DNA from: Asterias rubens
Lineage: Eukaryota; Echinodermata; Asteroidea; Forcipulatida; Asteriidae
Direction: 5' to 3'
Length of the DNA: 64,000 nt
NCBI RefSeq assembly: GCF_902459465.1
Contig: NC_047083.1
Coordinates: 870,501-934,500, forward strand
Part shown: positions 11,395 to 35,959 of the stretch, in pieces
Layout of the letters: every line of letters starts with the position of its first letter
How positions within the stretch are numbered: the first letter of the stretch is position 1
Made by a program: the position numbers and the translations under genes
The notes under the pieces: model-generated
Database searches by the model: none
The model's input: the letters and a program-made list of their open reading frames with translations, nothing else
What the model was told of the DNA's origin: nothing

Positions 11395-12592
11395 GGGTAC
11401 GTTCAGACGTGGGGTTAAACTAGTCCTTAAACCGAGCACCGCGGGTGTCCAAAAGATAAACATGACTTAGTCCAAAATTGGCTTGCGTTCACACAGTGAG
11501 TTTATTCTGGTCAAGCGGACTAAACTAGCCCACGATGTTGATTATTGGGTCATGCATCGGCGAACCTTACCATTGCTGGTTCCGGTTTGTTACATTGTCC
11601 ATGCGTTTTCCACAGGGTTTCGATCCGCTATCGTCTCTACGAACCTCATGGTCATCATGTATTCCATCATTAAAGACGGCTAAATCACTTCATATCCTTG
11701 CTTGGCCCCAGCACAAACGCAATTCTATTGTGCCCGCTGAAGTTTCTGTTTCGCACTGCCCTCGATGAACGAAACATTACACGTTGTTGTTGAAAGCTTC
11801 AAATTATTTTCGAGTGTGAACTTTTGTAAATATATCACAACTTAGTCATTGAGAAGTCGTAGCCTACACACATTCTCATGTTACGTTAAAAATTGTTTTT
11901 CAATTCAACATTAGTCTGCTACTCGTATAACTGTTACGTAAAGTTGTTGAGGGCAGGAACCAGATACAACCTAGTTTTCGAACCCAAACTTTGGTCTAAA
12001 TTGTCGATCCCGTGTGTGTGGCTTAGCTGTGATTAGATGCCACTTTCTTCAAAGCAAAACCCGTTCGTTATCATAAAGTTGCGTTGCGAACAGAAGTGAA
12101 TTTAAAAACTAAATAGTGCTACTAAAAATGAGAACTTGTTTTCGTGCGACGTCCATTTCAAACATTTTCGGCGAAGGGGAATACCGGGGCCCCAACACTT
12201 AATGGTATTACATAAAGGGAAGGCAGCGGAGAGACGCAAGGAGATATTATAGTATAGCTCCATGGATTCATGAAGACACCACCCAATACTCGCTGCCGAT
12301 CCATCCATACACGTGGAATGACGTCACGTTTGTTGCCGCGGTCATTTGGGCTAAAATAGACCGGAAGTAGCAGGTCAGTTGCGTTCCAACGATGGTTTAC
12401 TGGGCCTCGCAGCGGGGGGTTGGTCGTAAAACCTGGGCTAAGTTAGTCTAGTCCACCAATTTTTTGGGTTTAGTTTAGCCCAGCTCAGTGGGTCAAATTA
12501 ACCCTCGCGGACCAGAATATTGCGTTCACACGCAGGGTTAGTTTAGCACTTTTGGATTAAGGACTAGTTTAACCCCACGTCTGAACGTACCC
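11395..12592. mobile_element. Non-autonomous DNA transposon, about 1.2 kb, with 36-bp terminal inverted repeats
   Basis: The first 36 bases (GGGTACGTTCAGACGTGG...) are an exact reverse complement of the last 36. AAA flanks both ends, a possible 3-bp target duplication as left by PIF/Harbinger elements, though their usual target is TWA. Subterminal parts repeat TTGCGTTCACAC. The longest frame inside is short (minus strand, 12102-12308) and shows no transposase motif that I can name. Superfamily assignment is therefore open. Confidence 0.8.
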
Positions 12593-13427
12593 AAAGTTTC
12601 TTACTGGAAAAGGAGGAAAATACATGTAGCACCAATTTGAATAGGTTGTGACTATTTTTCTGCTTACTATTTTAGCAGACTTTGTTCAGCAATTATTATA
12701 ATTTGGCCCTGGTTTTGAATGATGTTCAAATTATATGACTATGCCATCCTGCAAAAATCAAAATCATCTTGTGGTGAATGCATGCTTACACAGTCAATCC
12801 TCCTACTGTCTGACCATTCAACATCAACAACCACTGTGTTGTTGTCGCTCATACTTAGGCATGTGTGTACATGTATGCCTTCAAATGTCACCATTGTGGC
12901 GTTTTGTGGTTTGAGTTTGTGTTTTTGCTATACATTGATCAATGATTAATGAGCTCAAAACACAAATTAGTTATTAGAAATTAATTACTATTTCCTGGAT
13001 AAGATCATACTGAGCATGTGCTGAGCAATGCACAAGTTTTGACACTATCCTTTTCAAGCCTTGTGCACTAATGTGTTCCCTGCTGCGTATGTAGGCCCCC
13101 ATCGTTAGCCTCTAGGGCGAAACCCTTGGGCTGGTCAGCAGAACTCTTGACCATTTTTATCATTGATATTGTCGTAAGCAGATTGTATCATAGATATTGT
13201 CGTAAGCAGATTGACGTTTTGGGTCATAAACAAGCAATCTTAATTGAATTAAAAGCCAACAATTAAAATTATTAATATATTTTATGACAAATAAAAATGG
13301 TGTCCTTGATCGTCTTTGCCACTCAGAGACATGGACAAAATAGAGAGACGGCCAACATACGGCCTGCCAGCTGTAAGTAAAAAAAATCCACAATGCAAAT
13401 TTAACATCTTATAAAAAAAAATGGCTC

Positions 13428-13494
13428 AGTTTGAAGAGCACCGGGCTTGTTAATCCGTAGGTCACAGATCCAAGTCCCACTGTAGTAAATTTTT
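13428..13494 (+). repeat. tRNA-Asn-like SINE head
   Basis: GGCTCAGTTTGAAGAGCACC is an A-box-like D arm. GCTTGTTAATCC resembles an Asn (GTT) anticodon loop and CAGATCCAAGTCCC a degraded B box. Arms pair too poorly for a working tRNA. Confidence 0.5.
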
Positions 13495-13611
13495 CTTTTC
13501 TCAACCCAAAAGTATTATATCTACTTCAATCACATACACTGTATGCCTATAATTATAAAAGTCATAATCATACAATCCTGCTCCAATACTGAACACACAG
13601 GCCTTGAATTT

Positions 13612-13760
13612 TTTTTTGTCTGTTAAGGGGCACTTCTTTCATGCAAGGAAAATTTTAATTTGTATTGGAACTTTGCAAAGGGCAACAAAGCAAAAGCACC
13701 TGAGCACCACAGCAATTGCTTTGGGTGCTGTGGGTTATCTCGAGACCTGATCATGCTTCA
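13612..13760 (+). repeat. Element D fragment (GGGCACC family)
   Basis: GTTAAGGGGCACTTCTTTCA, then ACTTTGCAAAGGGCA and GGTGCTGTGGGTTATCTCGA. The same words occur at 41707-41850 and 54400-54475. Confidence 0.55.
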
Positions 13761-14651
13761 TTTTGATAGATGTGTTGCTTAATTTGTTTATTTTATTTTT
13801 TTTACCAGCTTGGAGTGCTCTTGTGTTTCCACGTCAGGCTAGTGTCTAAATCAAGCTTTGCATAATGCTTTTTCTAAGACTCTTTTTTATACTCACCGTT
13901 TTGTCCAGTAGTATTGAACAGGAAACTCGCAAGGGACAAAAATCAATCCCAATGCATTTTCCCCTGAGCTAGTAATTACATTGTGATTGCTAGTCCGGCT
14001 GGTGGTTACGGAATATACATTGATCAGCCACTAAATTCGCTTGGTACTTGGCCATTCTGGCACCGGTGAAATCCATTCCAAACATAATGAATACAATTCT
14101 TGCCCATTGGCTCAATAGACTGGCTTTGCAAGTCAATCCAATAGTCTTGGTTTGTTTGGCTCATATTCTAATGCAGTGTGTGTGTCGTTTCTATTGACTC
14201 TGTGTTAGTGTAAGGACTGGTTAGCAAGTCTAGCAGCAGATGAGTTGTTGACAGATGAAGTGTGATGCAGATGAGTTGGATTTCAGCTTTATTACAAGAG
14301 GAAAACATCTTAATGGGAGGGAGGATATCAGGCCTTATCCTTTTAAGCAAAAGCAGAAGAAATTGCTTAACAAATTTCTGCTTAAAATGAGCAGGATAAT
14401 AATGGTCACAAATCATACTATAGCCAACATGGTCATTTGGCTGGTAACCTTATTCAGTAAGTTTAATTTTGTTTTTGAAATGGGCCTAGGCTAGTAAACT
14501 GGGGGTTTTTTTTTTCCCCATTTTACTTTGAGAGGAGAGTTTGCACCCTCATGTTTTACTTGCTGTTATTTTCATTTGGAATACAGTGAACCATTTCCCT
14601 TGTATAACTGAGCAAAATGCTACACAAATTGTATCAGTTGCTACTCAGCCC

Positions 14652-14851
14652 ATTTCACACGAGAGTAATTTAGCGAGGGTCCCTTGTTACATTTTACCAT
14701 GGTTGTACAATTTTACAAAATGTACCTCGTGTGAAAGGAGAACAATTTTTTTTACTGACCAAGGTCTCTTGGAAAATGTCAAGCATTGCTAAATTTTACA
14801 ACCATGCTAAATTTTAGCAAGGAACCCCTGTTAAATTGATGTCGTGTGAAA
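14652..14851. repeat. Inverted-repeat element with TTTCACACGA ends
   Basis: The left end TTTCACACGAGAG and right end GTCGTGTGAAAA are inverted. TTTACCATGGTTGTACAATT is partly inverted against AAATTTTACAACCATGCTAA inside. A further TCGTGTGAAAGG lies in the middle, so it may be two half-elements. Confidence 0.55.
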
Positions 14852-15036
14852 AGCACTTTGTTGCAACTGCAGAATATTCAGTTAGCAGAAAACATTTTAA
14901 ATACACAAGTCATGAAGTACATCAGACTGACAGAAGCACTTCCTGGTGTCATTACTGGGTGTCGACAATCAGGGTTGGATGACTTCCTTCACCAACCCAT
15001 TCATTGAAAATAGTATGCTCACCCTAACAACCCCCA

Positions 15037-15456
15037 TCCCATCAAACTCCAACAGCAGGTTTTGTTGGGATTTGATGGGATGTGTACTGTGCATCTCTGA
15101 TATGGTGTTGGGATATGATGGGATGAGGTCTGCAGGCCTTGGGTAACAGTGTTGGGATTTGATGGAGTGGGTGAGGTGAAGTTGTAGTTTTGGGTAGTTA
15201 TTTCAATGGATTAGAAATTTATAAAAATATCTGCACTAAAACAGGTGTTGGGATTTGATGGGTAAGGCACTGCAGGCCCACACTCTTCATACTTTGTAGT
15301 AAGCCAAGAGTACACAACCCATCAAATCCCAACAGGTATGAGCCTGTTGGGATTTGATGGGATGGGTACTAATGCAGAATGTGTGCTGTTGGGATTTGAT
15401 GGGTTGTGTTCTGTGTACTAGCAGTGTTATTCCTTGGTGTTGGGATTTGATGGGAT
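15037..15456. repeat. Irregularly spaced 17-bp repeat, nine copies
   Basis: The word GTTGGGATTTGATGGGA occurs seven times on the plus strand (starts near 15064, 15107, 15150, 15246, 15345, 15388 and 15438) and twice inverted (near 15037 and 15317). Copies differ by at most a few bases, and spacers run from about 11 to 80 bases with no sequence in common. Two inverted pairs could form hairpins. Confidence 0.8.
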
Positions 15457-15489
15457 GAGGACTGATACTATAAAATATACTTAGGAGGT

Positions 15490-15590
15490 TAGGGTTTTAA
15501 ATGGTACCCAACACACCTTATATGGTACCCAACACACCTTATTTGGCAACTCAATGCACTCTGTTTGGTACCCAGAGAGCCTTATTTGGA
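15490..15590 (+). repeat. Short tandem TGGTACCCAACACACCTTAT repeat
   Basis: Four degenerate units of about 21-30 bases (TGGTACCCAACACACCTTAT twice, then two diverged forms) directly follow the spaced repeat. Confidence 0.6.
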
Positions 15591-15721
15591 TATTGTACTT
15601 GATAAATCAGAGGGAATGGCATTCCATTGTGTTTTGTGATTGTGCAGTGGTGGTTGAAGGTCAGAATTCCTGTATGCTTAGTAAGAATAGGCCTAAATTT
15701 AATGATTATTTGAGTGCTGTT

Positions 15722-16103
15722 AAAGGCAGTGGACACTATTGGTAATTGTCAAAGACTAGCCTTCACAGTTGGTGTATCTCAACATATGCATAAAATAACA
15801 AACCTGTGAAAATTTGAGCTCAATTGGTCATCAAAGTTGCGAGATAATAATGAAAGAAAAATAACCCTTGTCACACGAAGTTGTGTGCATTTAGATGGTT
15901 GATTTCGAGACCTCAAGTTCAAAATCCGAGGTCTCGAAATCAAATTCGTGGAAAATTACTTTTTTCTCGAAAACTATGGCACTTCAGAGGGAGCCGTTTC
16001 TCACAATGTTTTATACCATCAACCTCTCCCCATTACCATCACCAAGAAAGGTTTTATGCTAATAAATATTTTGAGTAATTACCAATAGTGTCCCCTGCCT
16101 TTT
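15722..16103. repeat. MITE family A, full copy
   Basis: Ends are AAAGGCAGTGGACACTATTG and its reverse complement. Inside, a near-perfect hairpin (GATTTCGAGACCTC paired with GAGGTCTCGAAATC) and the shared module ACAAACCTGTGAAAATTTGA are present. No coding capacity. Other copies: 22763-23145, 35590-35959, 48245-48360 (truncated) and 58252-58619. Confidence 0.9.
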
Positions 16104-16104
16104 A

Positions 16105-17115
16105 AGGGAGAATCCTGAACGCTATTTGGAAGTTGTTTGAACAAAATGCTGCTTTCCCTTCGGATGTACACAGATCTCCTGGACCTTTGCTCTATTATTC
16201 ATGGAATTTTAAATTAAACATAATGAGGTTTACCTAAAACCAAAAGAAGGTTTGGTTTCAAGATCAACTTTCCATTTCAGGTTTCGCTCTTTGGGTAGAC
16301 TTGACTAAATCCTTTGATCATACTTTTGCTGTGTGGGTTAATAAGCACAGTCGTCCAACGAATATTATGTTGTGGATAAATATCATACATTGATGAAACT
16401 TAATACTTGCCCAATACGCATGAGTGAACGGCCTTACGCTGGAGGCATGTCAATGTTCAACTTGACGTACTCCAGTGCCTATGTAATTAGTAGTGCTGGT
16501 TAACTGCTCGGTTTTCTTGAGATCGGTATTATTGTAATGAATGGTTAAATTACATTATAACGATTCAACCTGAGATAAGTTTCATCTCACTTTTACTTTA
16601 CAAACAAGAACAGCGTGCATTCCGATGATTTAAAGTCCTGAAATATGTTACCTGCTCTTTTTAGCATTATTAACCGATGCACAAAAGAAATGACGAAGCA
16701 TTCCACTGGAAATACTATTGCGGGGGGATATAAAAACTATTGAGACATACAGTGAATACAAAAGGGCACTATGAACTTGAACAATAACATGACCTTAGAA
16801 GAGCGATTGTTGAGCTCTCGTTTGGTGTGTTGTTCAATAGGGGCTGGTTTTGAAAAAATCTAGAATAAAAACGGTTGAATATGTCCTTTTTAAAATATTA
16901 TATAATCTGTGCACAAAAGGGTTAAGGGCGAATGCTGACATATCTGTAGTACTTTGTGTATGCAGATGTTGATACTACTTGTTCAACAAACACTCGATGG
17001 ATTTAGAGGACAATGCACACAGCAATGTAAACATCGAATAAGAAGTGAGCCCCACTCAAATACTACAGACTATGAACAGATTTACATAATTGTATACAAT
17101 GAGGAAACAACTTCC
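16105..17115. other. No gene or repeat recognised
   Basis: AT-rich, with stop codons in all frames and only short open stretches. Nothing supports a coding exon. Confidence 0.4.
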
Positions 17116-17117
17116 CC

Positions 17118-17395
17118 AAACATGCGATATATCGTGATATATCGCGATATCGATTAAATATCGCAATATCACGATGTATTTCCTAGCTAAAACATCTTGC
17201 ACCCCATAGGTTTGGAGTAAAACCAGAAGAATAGGTCATTAGAACACCTCTCTTATGCTATGACTGTCTCTTCTACAACTTTCACTGGGAGTTTGAAGAC
17301 TGATGATGTCAAATTTAATTAATCGCGATTATATCGAATATCGCGATTTATTGTCAGCGATATAGCGTGAATAAAATAAATCGATATCGCCCAAG
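17118..17395. repeat. TATCGCGATAT-rich inverted element
   Basis: The left part (TATATCGTGATATATCGCGA) and right part (GATTATATCGAATATCGCG) are rich in self-complementary TATCGCGATA words and flank about 150 unique bases. It resembles a non-autonomous DNA transposon; such ends are known in several animal repeat families. Confidence 0.5.
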
Positions 17396-17399
17396 AATA

Positions 17400-18650
17400 C
17401 TCAGGTGTGTAGATACTCCTACCATATGTATGTACTGTGAGTAAGTTTATATATATGTACACACCATAGAGCAAGGAGTAGTTCTTTGGTGTAGTGTAAT
17501 ACTATTACCATGGAGGTAGAATTACGTAGTACCTGAGGGAATCCATTTTAATTAACTGGAAGTCGTGTCTTGTAATTCAGTTTGTGAGTGCGAGTAAAAT
17601 GTAACCGATAGGTACGCATTACGCAAGACCTTCGGTTATTGAGATACACAGTACAGAACAATACATGGGAACTGCTTGCATTAATAAACAACTTATGGAA
17701 AGATTATTTCTGTTCAACACATTTCCGTGTGTGTCTCTTAATGTCACAAAGCTATTTAGGTATTGATTGTTTTAAAAGATAATTAATTATAATGGGAGGG
17801 AACAAGATTGTTAAATGCAACTTAACAGTTTTGCTATTTTGGGTGATGAATCATCGCTAATAAGGAATACCTTGAGAATGTCATATTGCTGATAATTGGA
17901 AGGAAAGTACGAAACAGAAACATTTTTGAATGTCACCTTTGCATTTATATATTATCAATAACTCAAATCTCTTGAGGTTACTGGAATTTTATTTTGAAGA
18001 GGGCGAGGCCACTTTCATATTGCACAGGGAATTTCCTTTTTAAAGGGGATATTTTTAAAGGGGCACCAAGGCGAAGACCAGGGCAACGAGGCCCTGTGTA
18101 ATTGGAGGACTGATGCATACATTTGGACAGATAATGTTCTCAGTTTATCATCAATAGAAGCCTGGTTTTAATATACTCATCACATCAATTGTGAAAGTGA
18201 AGGGAACTTCCTTGCGGTAGAATTAGGCCTACAAAACAGCGCGTACTTGATTATTTGCGTTGGGCAATTCGCTTCGCTTTCACATGAAGTACACGTGTAT
18301 GAACCACGCTAGACTATGACTAGAATTGGAACATATTTGTATAATATCAAAGTAAGCACAGACTCTTATCGGAGATTAATAGCCCCATAGTTAATCTCAC
18401 TGGAAGCTTAGGGGCCATTTCAAAACATTTTGACCCACCCTCCCACCCCAAATTTTGATGGTTACATCAAGGAGGAATAAATGTATTCCTCCATGGTTAC
18501 ATGGACTTCTAGCATGGTTAACTAAATGGCTTCATATAAATCTATACACAGAAGAACAAAGTTATGAATCAAATGAACCAGACATTTTGGATCAATGGTT
18601 CCCAACATCAGTAGTTTTCAATGGCTTTTAAAACCTGGCTTTGTTATAAA
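17400..18650. other. No gene recognised
   Basis: Only short non-coding open frames. A small GGGGCACC-type stretch near 18050-18110 resembles element D. Otherwise nothing was seen. Confidence 0.4.
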
Positions 18651-18840
18651 CCTTCCGGTGCTTACTGCTTGAAAATAAAAGATGTTACAATGCAAATCCA
18701 TGGTGAATGCGCAATATGGCCGCCTATTTTTTCTGCTAACTTGTGAAACACGCTTGCACCTTAGCCAATTTGTCTGCTACAGTAGGCACGGAAAATTGCT
18801 TACCGTTAAGCAGCGCTATGAAATTGGGCCATGGACTTGT

Positions 18841-19321
18841 GATAAAGCTGGGCAGACTGGTGAAAAGACTAGTCCTGCTGGCTAGTCACTGAATAATGAT
18901 GAAAAAGCTGGGCAGACTGGTGAAAAGACTAGTCCTGCTGGCTAGTCACTGAATAATGATGAAAAAGCTGGGCAGACTGGTGAAAAGACTAGTCCTGCTG
19001 GCTAGTCACTGAATAATGATGAAAAAGCTGGGCAGACTGGTGAAAAGACTAGTCCTGCTGGCTAGTCACTGAATAATGATGAAAAAGCTGGGCAGACTGG
19101 TGAAAAGACTAGTCCTGCTGGCTAGTTATTGAATAATGATGGACAAATCCTGTGTACATACTTTACTTGTCATCCAGTCAAAACAATGACACATGGCCCT
19201 GGACTTGTGAAAAAGCTGGGCAGACTGGTGAAATGACTAGTCCTGCTGGCTAGTCACTGAATAATGATGGACAAATCCTGTGTACATACTTTACTTGTCA
19301 TCCAGTCAAAACAATGACACA
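18841..19321 (+). repeat. 60-bp minisatellite with higher-order duplication
   Basis: Five contiguous units run from 18841 to 19140, almost identical to each other. Key word: GCTGGGCAGACTGGTGAAAA, then the self-complementary ACTAGTCCTGCTGGCTAGT. A 54-base segment (GGACAAATCCTGTGTACATA...) follows, then a sixth unit and a second copy of that segment. A partial duplication of the last unit plus its flank explains the layout. Near identity suggests recent expansion. Confidence 0.9.
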
Positions 19322-20349
19322 TTATTTGAACCTTGAGGGAAATTATGAGAATATTCTGAAGCCCAATGACTGCGCTACATTACACAAACTGTACAAGCTT
19401 TGGTAGACTTTATGTTGGAGCAAAAGTCTTAGTTGCACACATGTCATAATTTTTTGCCTTGGAAAATCATTACATAATTGTACTAATAAATGTATTATAA
19501 CTGTATTTCTGCATTTAGTTCCACAATTTTTTTCACTTTTGACAATCAATTTGCATAAAAATAGTTTGTGGTCTGACATTTCGATCCTAGTTAATAGCAT
19601 AGACTTTCTCAAAGGCTATGTAAATGACAACACAATATACTGATAGGTATGAATAGGTTTGCGGTAACACCATGTAATACTGATACATGATGTGTTATCA
19701 ATAATTTCTTGACTCAAGTGTTTGCAAACTTTAAAATCTAAGCCAAGCTACATGCGCATTTGTACGGTGACATGAACTGCATGTTTATCTCTTCATAGTT
19801 CTTTGTACGTTTTCATCTTGGCAATTGACCAGGCGAATTGCTTGGCAACCATTCAGTACAATATTGAACAAAGATAAGGTATGATAGAAGAGTAATGGCC
19901 TTTTTTGACCCAGTGAGTACATGGACCTTGGAAGGTTTTGAGAGCCACACCCTCTTAGCTCTGTGCTTTAAATACAGATGCCGTGTCTCTTGAACACATT
20001 TATAAACAAACCACTGCCATCTGTGTACAACAACTCCATGAGGCTTTTAGTTTAAAAAAAAACACAGAAAATTAAGCAATATTTTCTGCGATGAAATTGG
20101 GCCCAGGTTATACTCATGTCACATGAGAAGTCAAGTGGTGCTACTCTTCCAAATATTCCTTCCGGTTTCCCAAGAGGCCCAGAAATCAAGACACTGTGTC
20201 TTGATATTTGGCCTTTGGATATTTTGCTCTTTCGTCCTTGGTTTAAAATTTGCATTTGGATTTGCAGTGAGTGCATGCCTCAAGAATTGTTTGCATTCAT
20301 TGTTAGATTATATGACTCTTTTATCAGATATGACTCCCACTAACATTGC

Positions 20350-21305
20350 TAGGGCCACTGATTTTCCGTTTCAGAAAAGTGCAAATTCCGTTTGGCAAAA
20401 ACATGAATTCCGTTTCAGGCACAAAAAATTCCGTTTCATGTTTTTTTAATTAGATAAAAGGTTGTTTAATACCCAGGGACACACTTATAAAAATCAATTT
20501 GAGATAAGTTGCACTGTTGACTTCGTAAAATGTTCATTTGAACTGACAAATTTCAAAAAAATACTTTTTTTTATAATTGTGGATTATTTTGTATACTGCT
20601 GTTCTAAAAAGGTTGCACTGTGACTGCAGTATCAATGCACATGATGTAATAGACTTGATTCCAAGTCTAAAACTGCAGTTGATTCTCTGCATCAGCCACA
20701 TTGTAGGCTAATGACAGGAGTGTATCCACAAGAGGGCGCTGTTTCAGCATGATCAAAGACTTGGGAACAAGTCTATGGACGTGACCATTCTCCATCCACA
20801 AACAAAATGTCAGCCATTTTGTTTTCGCTTTGGCGACAGAATGTTGACAGTTTACGGTTTTATTTTAGACCTTTCCAAGATGAAAAAACATTGTATGTGT
20901 TCTTATAGATCATAGGTAAGCTAGTTTGTGTATTATTGTTGGTAAAAGAGAGGGAGAAAGTGCAATTTGGGTGAACAAAAAATGTTTAAAACGTGCCGCG
21001 AATAATGCCCTTCGCTTAACCATGTTAACAACGTGTGTACATCATGTGTGTAAACATTGAGGATGGTGTGAAGTAGAACAGAATGATCCACGGTTACGAT
21101 CTCGTACTTTTTAATGGTCGATTTCTGATGCATTTTTAGTTTAACAAAAAGAATCTTAATAAAGAATGCAATTTCAATAGTTTTGGCGTCAAGAAAAAAA
21201 AAAAAAAAAAAAAATCAAATTTTCTGAAATCCCGTTTTCCGTTTCAAAGGGCGGATTCCGCGAATTCCGTCCGTTTTCCGCGATCGCGGAAAATCAGTGG
21301 CCCTA
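20350..21305. mobile_element. Non-autonomous TIR element, about 955 bp
   Basis: Both ends carry TAGGGCCACTGATTTTCCG in inverted orientation (19 bp perfect). CATTGC flanks both sides (20344-20349 and 21306-21311) as a 6-bp target duplication. The interior repeats ATTCCGTTT-type words near the left end, has a 22-base A run near 21190, and encodes nothing recognisable. TAGGG ends suggest hAT, but an 8-bp duplication would then be expected. Confidence 0.75.
20648..20776. repeat. Small inverted element nested in the 955-bp element
   Basis: ATAGACTTGATTCCAAGTCT at the left is inverted against CTTGGGAACAAGTCTAT at the right. The interior carries GAGGGCGCTGTTTC. It appears to be a separate insertion. 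Confidence 0.45.
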
Positions 21306-21840
21306 CATTGCCACAGTGTATTATCTTTTTCCATGAACTGTGTTATAACTTTGTAGGATGAGACAGAGAAGAAAAGTAACCTTTTGAACTTTGAACCATG
21401 TCTCTATCTATTGATACAAAACCAGGGCTCATCCTCAACTCTAGCCTGGTGATCATACATTGTCTAGTAAAAACTACAGGTTATAAACAGTACATGAACT
21501 TCTCAACTTGCCCTTGCCTGTACCTGTAGGCTACTAAACCCTGTCCAACCTACATACTACTTGTTTAAAATGCTCATTTGTTCCTTTTCAGATGAATAAT
21601 AACAAAAATGAATGGGTTAATTTATTTTTGAATGTGTGAATGTAACTTCAATTGACCATTAACTTATTGTGATCGCTACCGTTAATACATCAGAAAGAAA
21701 CATTTATGATAATACATTTTTTTAAATCTGGGCTACTAAAACTTCCCAGGGGGTAACTTCGTTAAACACACAGTTTACTAGCCGGTGGGCTACTTAACAA
21801 AAAACGCAAACGCAATGCCTAATATAATATCTACCTTTGT

Positions 21841-21898
21841 TTGTTTACAGAACATACTGGTGACCTTTGACACATAGGTGATCTTTGACACATCAATC
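21841..21898 (+). other. PACSIN: Splice acceptor and 5' UTR end of PACSIN
   Basis: TTTGTTTGTTTACAG|AACATACTGG is a good acceptor at 21850, with 48 untranslated bases before the ATG. The first noncoding exon therefore lies further upstream. Confidence 0.6.
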
Positions 21899-34928
<13,030 letters not shown>

Positions 34929-35103
34929 ACTCCCTCAACTTGTTTCCTTAATCATCAACTCTTCCACTGTGTGGATCAACAACATTATAGTGTGGATTGA
35001 ATATGCAAGATAAGCCGTGTTAAGGTCAAAGGTCAGGGCATACACCCATCAACTTCAACAAACTTGGAGACTGTACTGTGTTTCCATCAACTCGTACTCC
35101 GGC

Positions 35104-35265
35104 ATGGATCAACTAAACTTAGAATGTGGATCAACTAAACTTAGATTGTGGATAAACTAAACTTAGATTGTGGATCAACTAAACTTAGATTGTGGATCAA
35201 CTAAACTTAGATTGTGGATCAACTAAACTTAGATTGTGGATCAACTAAGATTAGATTGTGGATGA
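35104..35265 (+). repeat. 22-bp tandem repeat in the PACSIN 3' UTR, seven copies
   Basis: Unit GTGGATCAACTAAACTTAGA with TT, repeated about seven times with one or two changes. Further diverged GATCAACT words on both sides suggest an older, larger array. Confidence 0.9.
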
Positions 35266-35589
35266 TGCAAGATTGTATCTCCATCTAATGAGAAGTCGTC
35301 CTCGCAAAGTTCACAATCATCAAATGGTCAAAGCAAGTAGCTGTACTGTCTATTAATCAACTCATTGATCAAAAGCAGATGTTGATCAACTAATTCAACA
35401 ACGATTTATAAATGAGAGAATTCTACTCCGAGTTCTAAAGAAAAAAACATTGGATTTGCATTCAAGATCTTTCCAAATCAATATTACTATTGGTTTTACC
35501 CTCACCCATGTGTGTTAGCAACGTACACACAGTACTGAGTAAATTAATATTCTCTGTCCCCAATGCAAAGTTAACATCTATTAAATCCT

Positions 35590-35959
35590 AAAGGCAGTGG
35601 ACACTATTGGTAGTTGTCAAAGACTAGACTTCACAATAGGTGTTTCTCACCATAAGCATAAAATAACAAACCTGTGAAAATTTGAGCTCAATCGGTCATC
35701 GAACTTGCGAGATAATAATGAAAGAAAAAAACACCCTTGTCACACGAAGTTGTGTGCGTTTAGATGGTTGATTTCGAGACCTCAAGTTCTAAATCTGAGG
35801 TCTCGAAATCAAATTCGTGGAAAATTACGTCTTTCTCTAAAACTATGGCACTTCAGAGGGAGCCGTTTCTCACAATGTTTTATACCATAAACCGTCACCA
35901 AGTAAGGTTTTATGCTAATAATTATTTTGAGTAATTACCAATAGTGTCCACTGCCTTTA
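35590..35959. repeat. MITE family A, full copy, PACSIN 3' UTR
   Basis: AAAGGCAGTGGACACTATTG and inverted AATAGTGTCCACTGCCTTT ends; the internal GAGACCTCAAGTTC hairpin is present. If the 3' UTR call is right, the mature mRNA would carry this hairpin. Confidence 0.9.

Noticed and set aside
12102-12308. Transposase remnant in the 1.2-kb element
   Set aside because: The short minus-strand frame shows no DDE or zinc-finger pattern that I can name, so no enzyme call was made.
15037-15456. CRISPR-like array of short repeats and spacers
   Set aside because: The window is animal nuclear DNA. Spacing is irregular, orientation is mixed, and no cas genes occur.
21878-21898. Upstream GTG start extending PACSIN by seven residues
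   Set aside because: Animal genes rarely use GTG, and the ATG at 21899 opens the normal family N-terminus.
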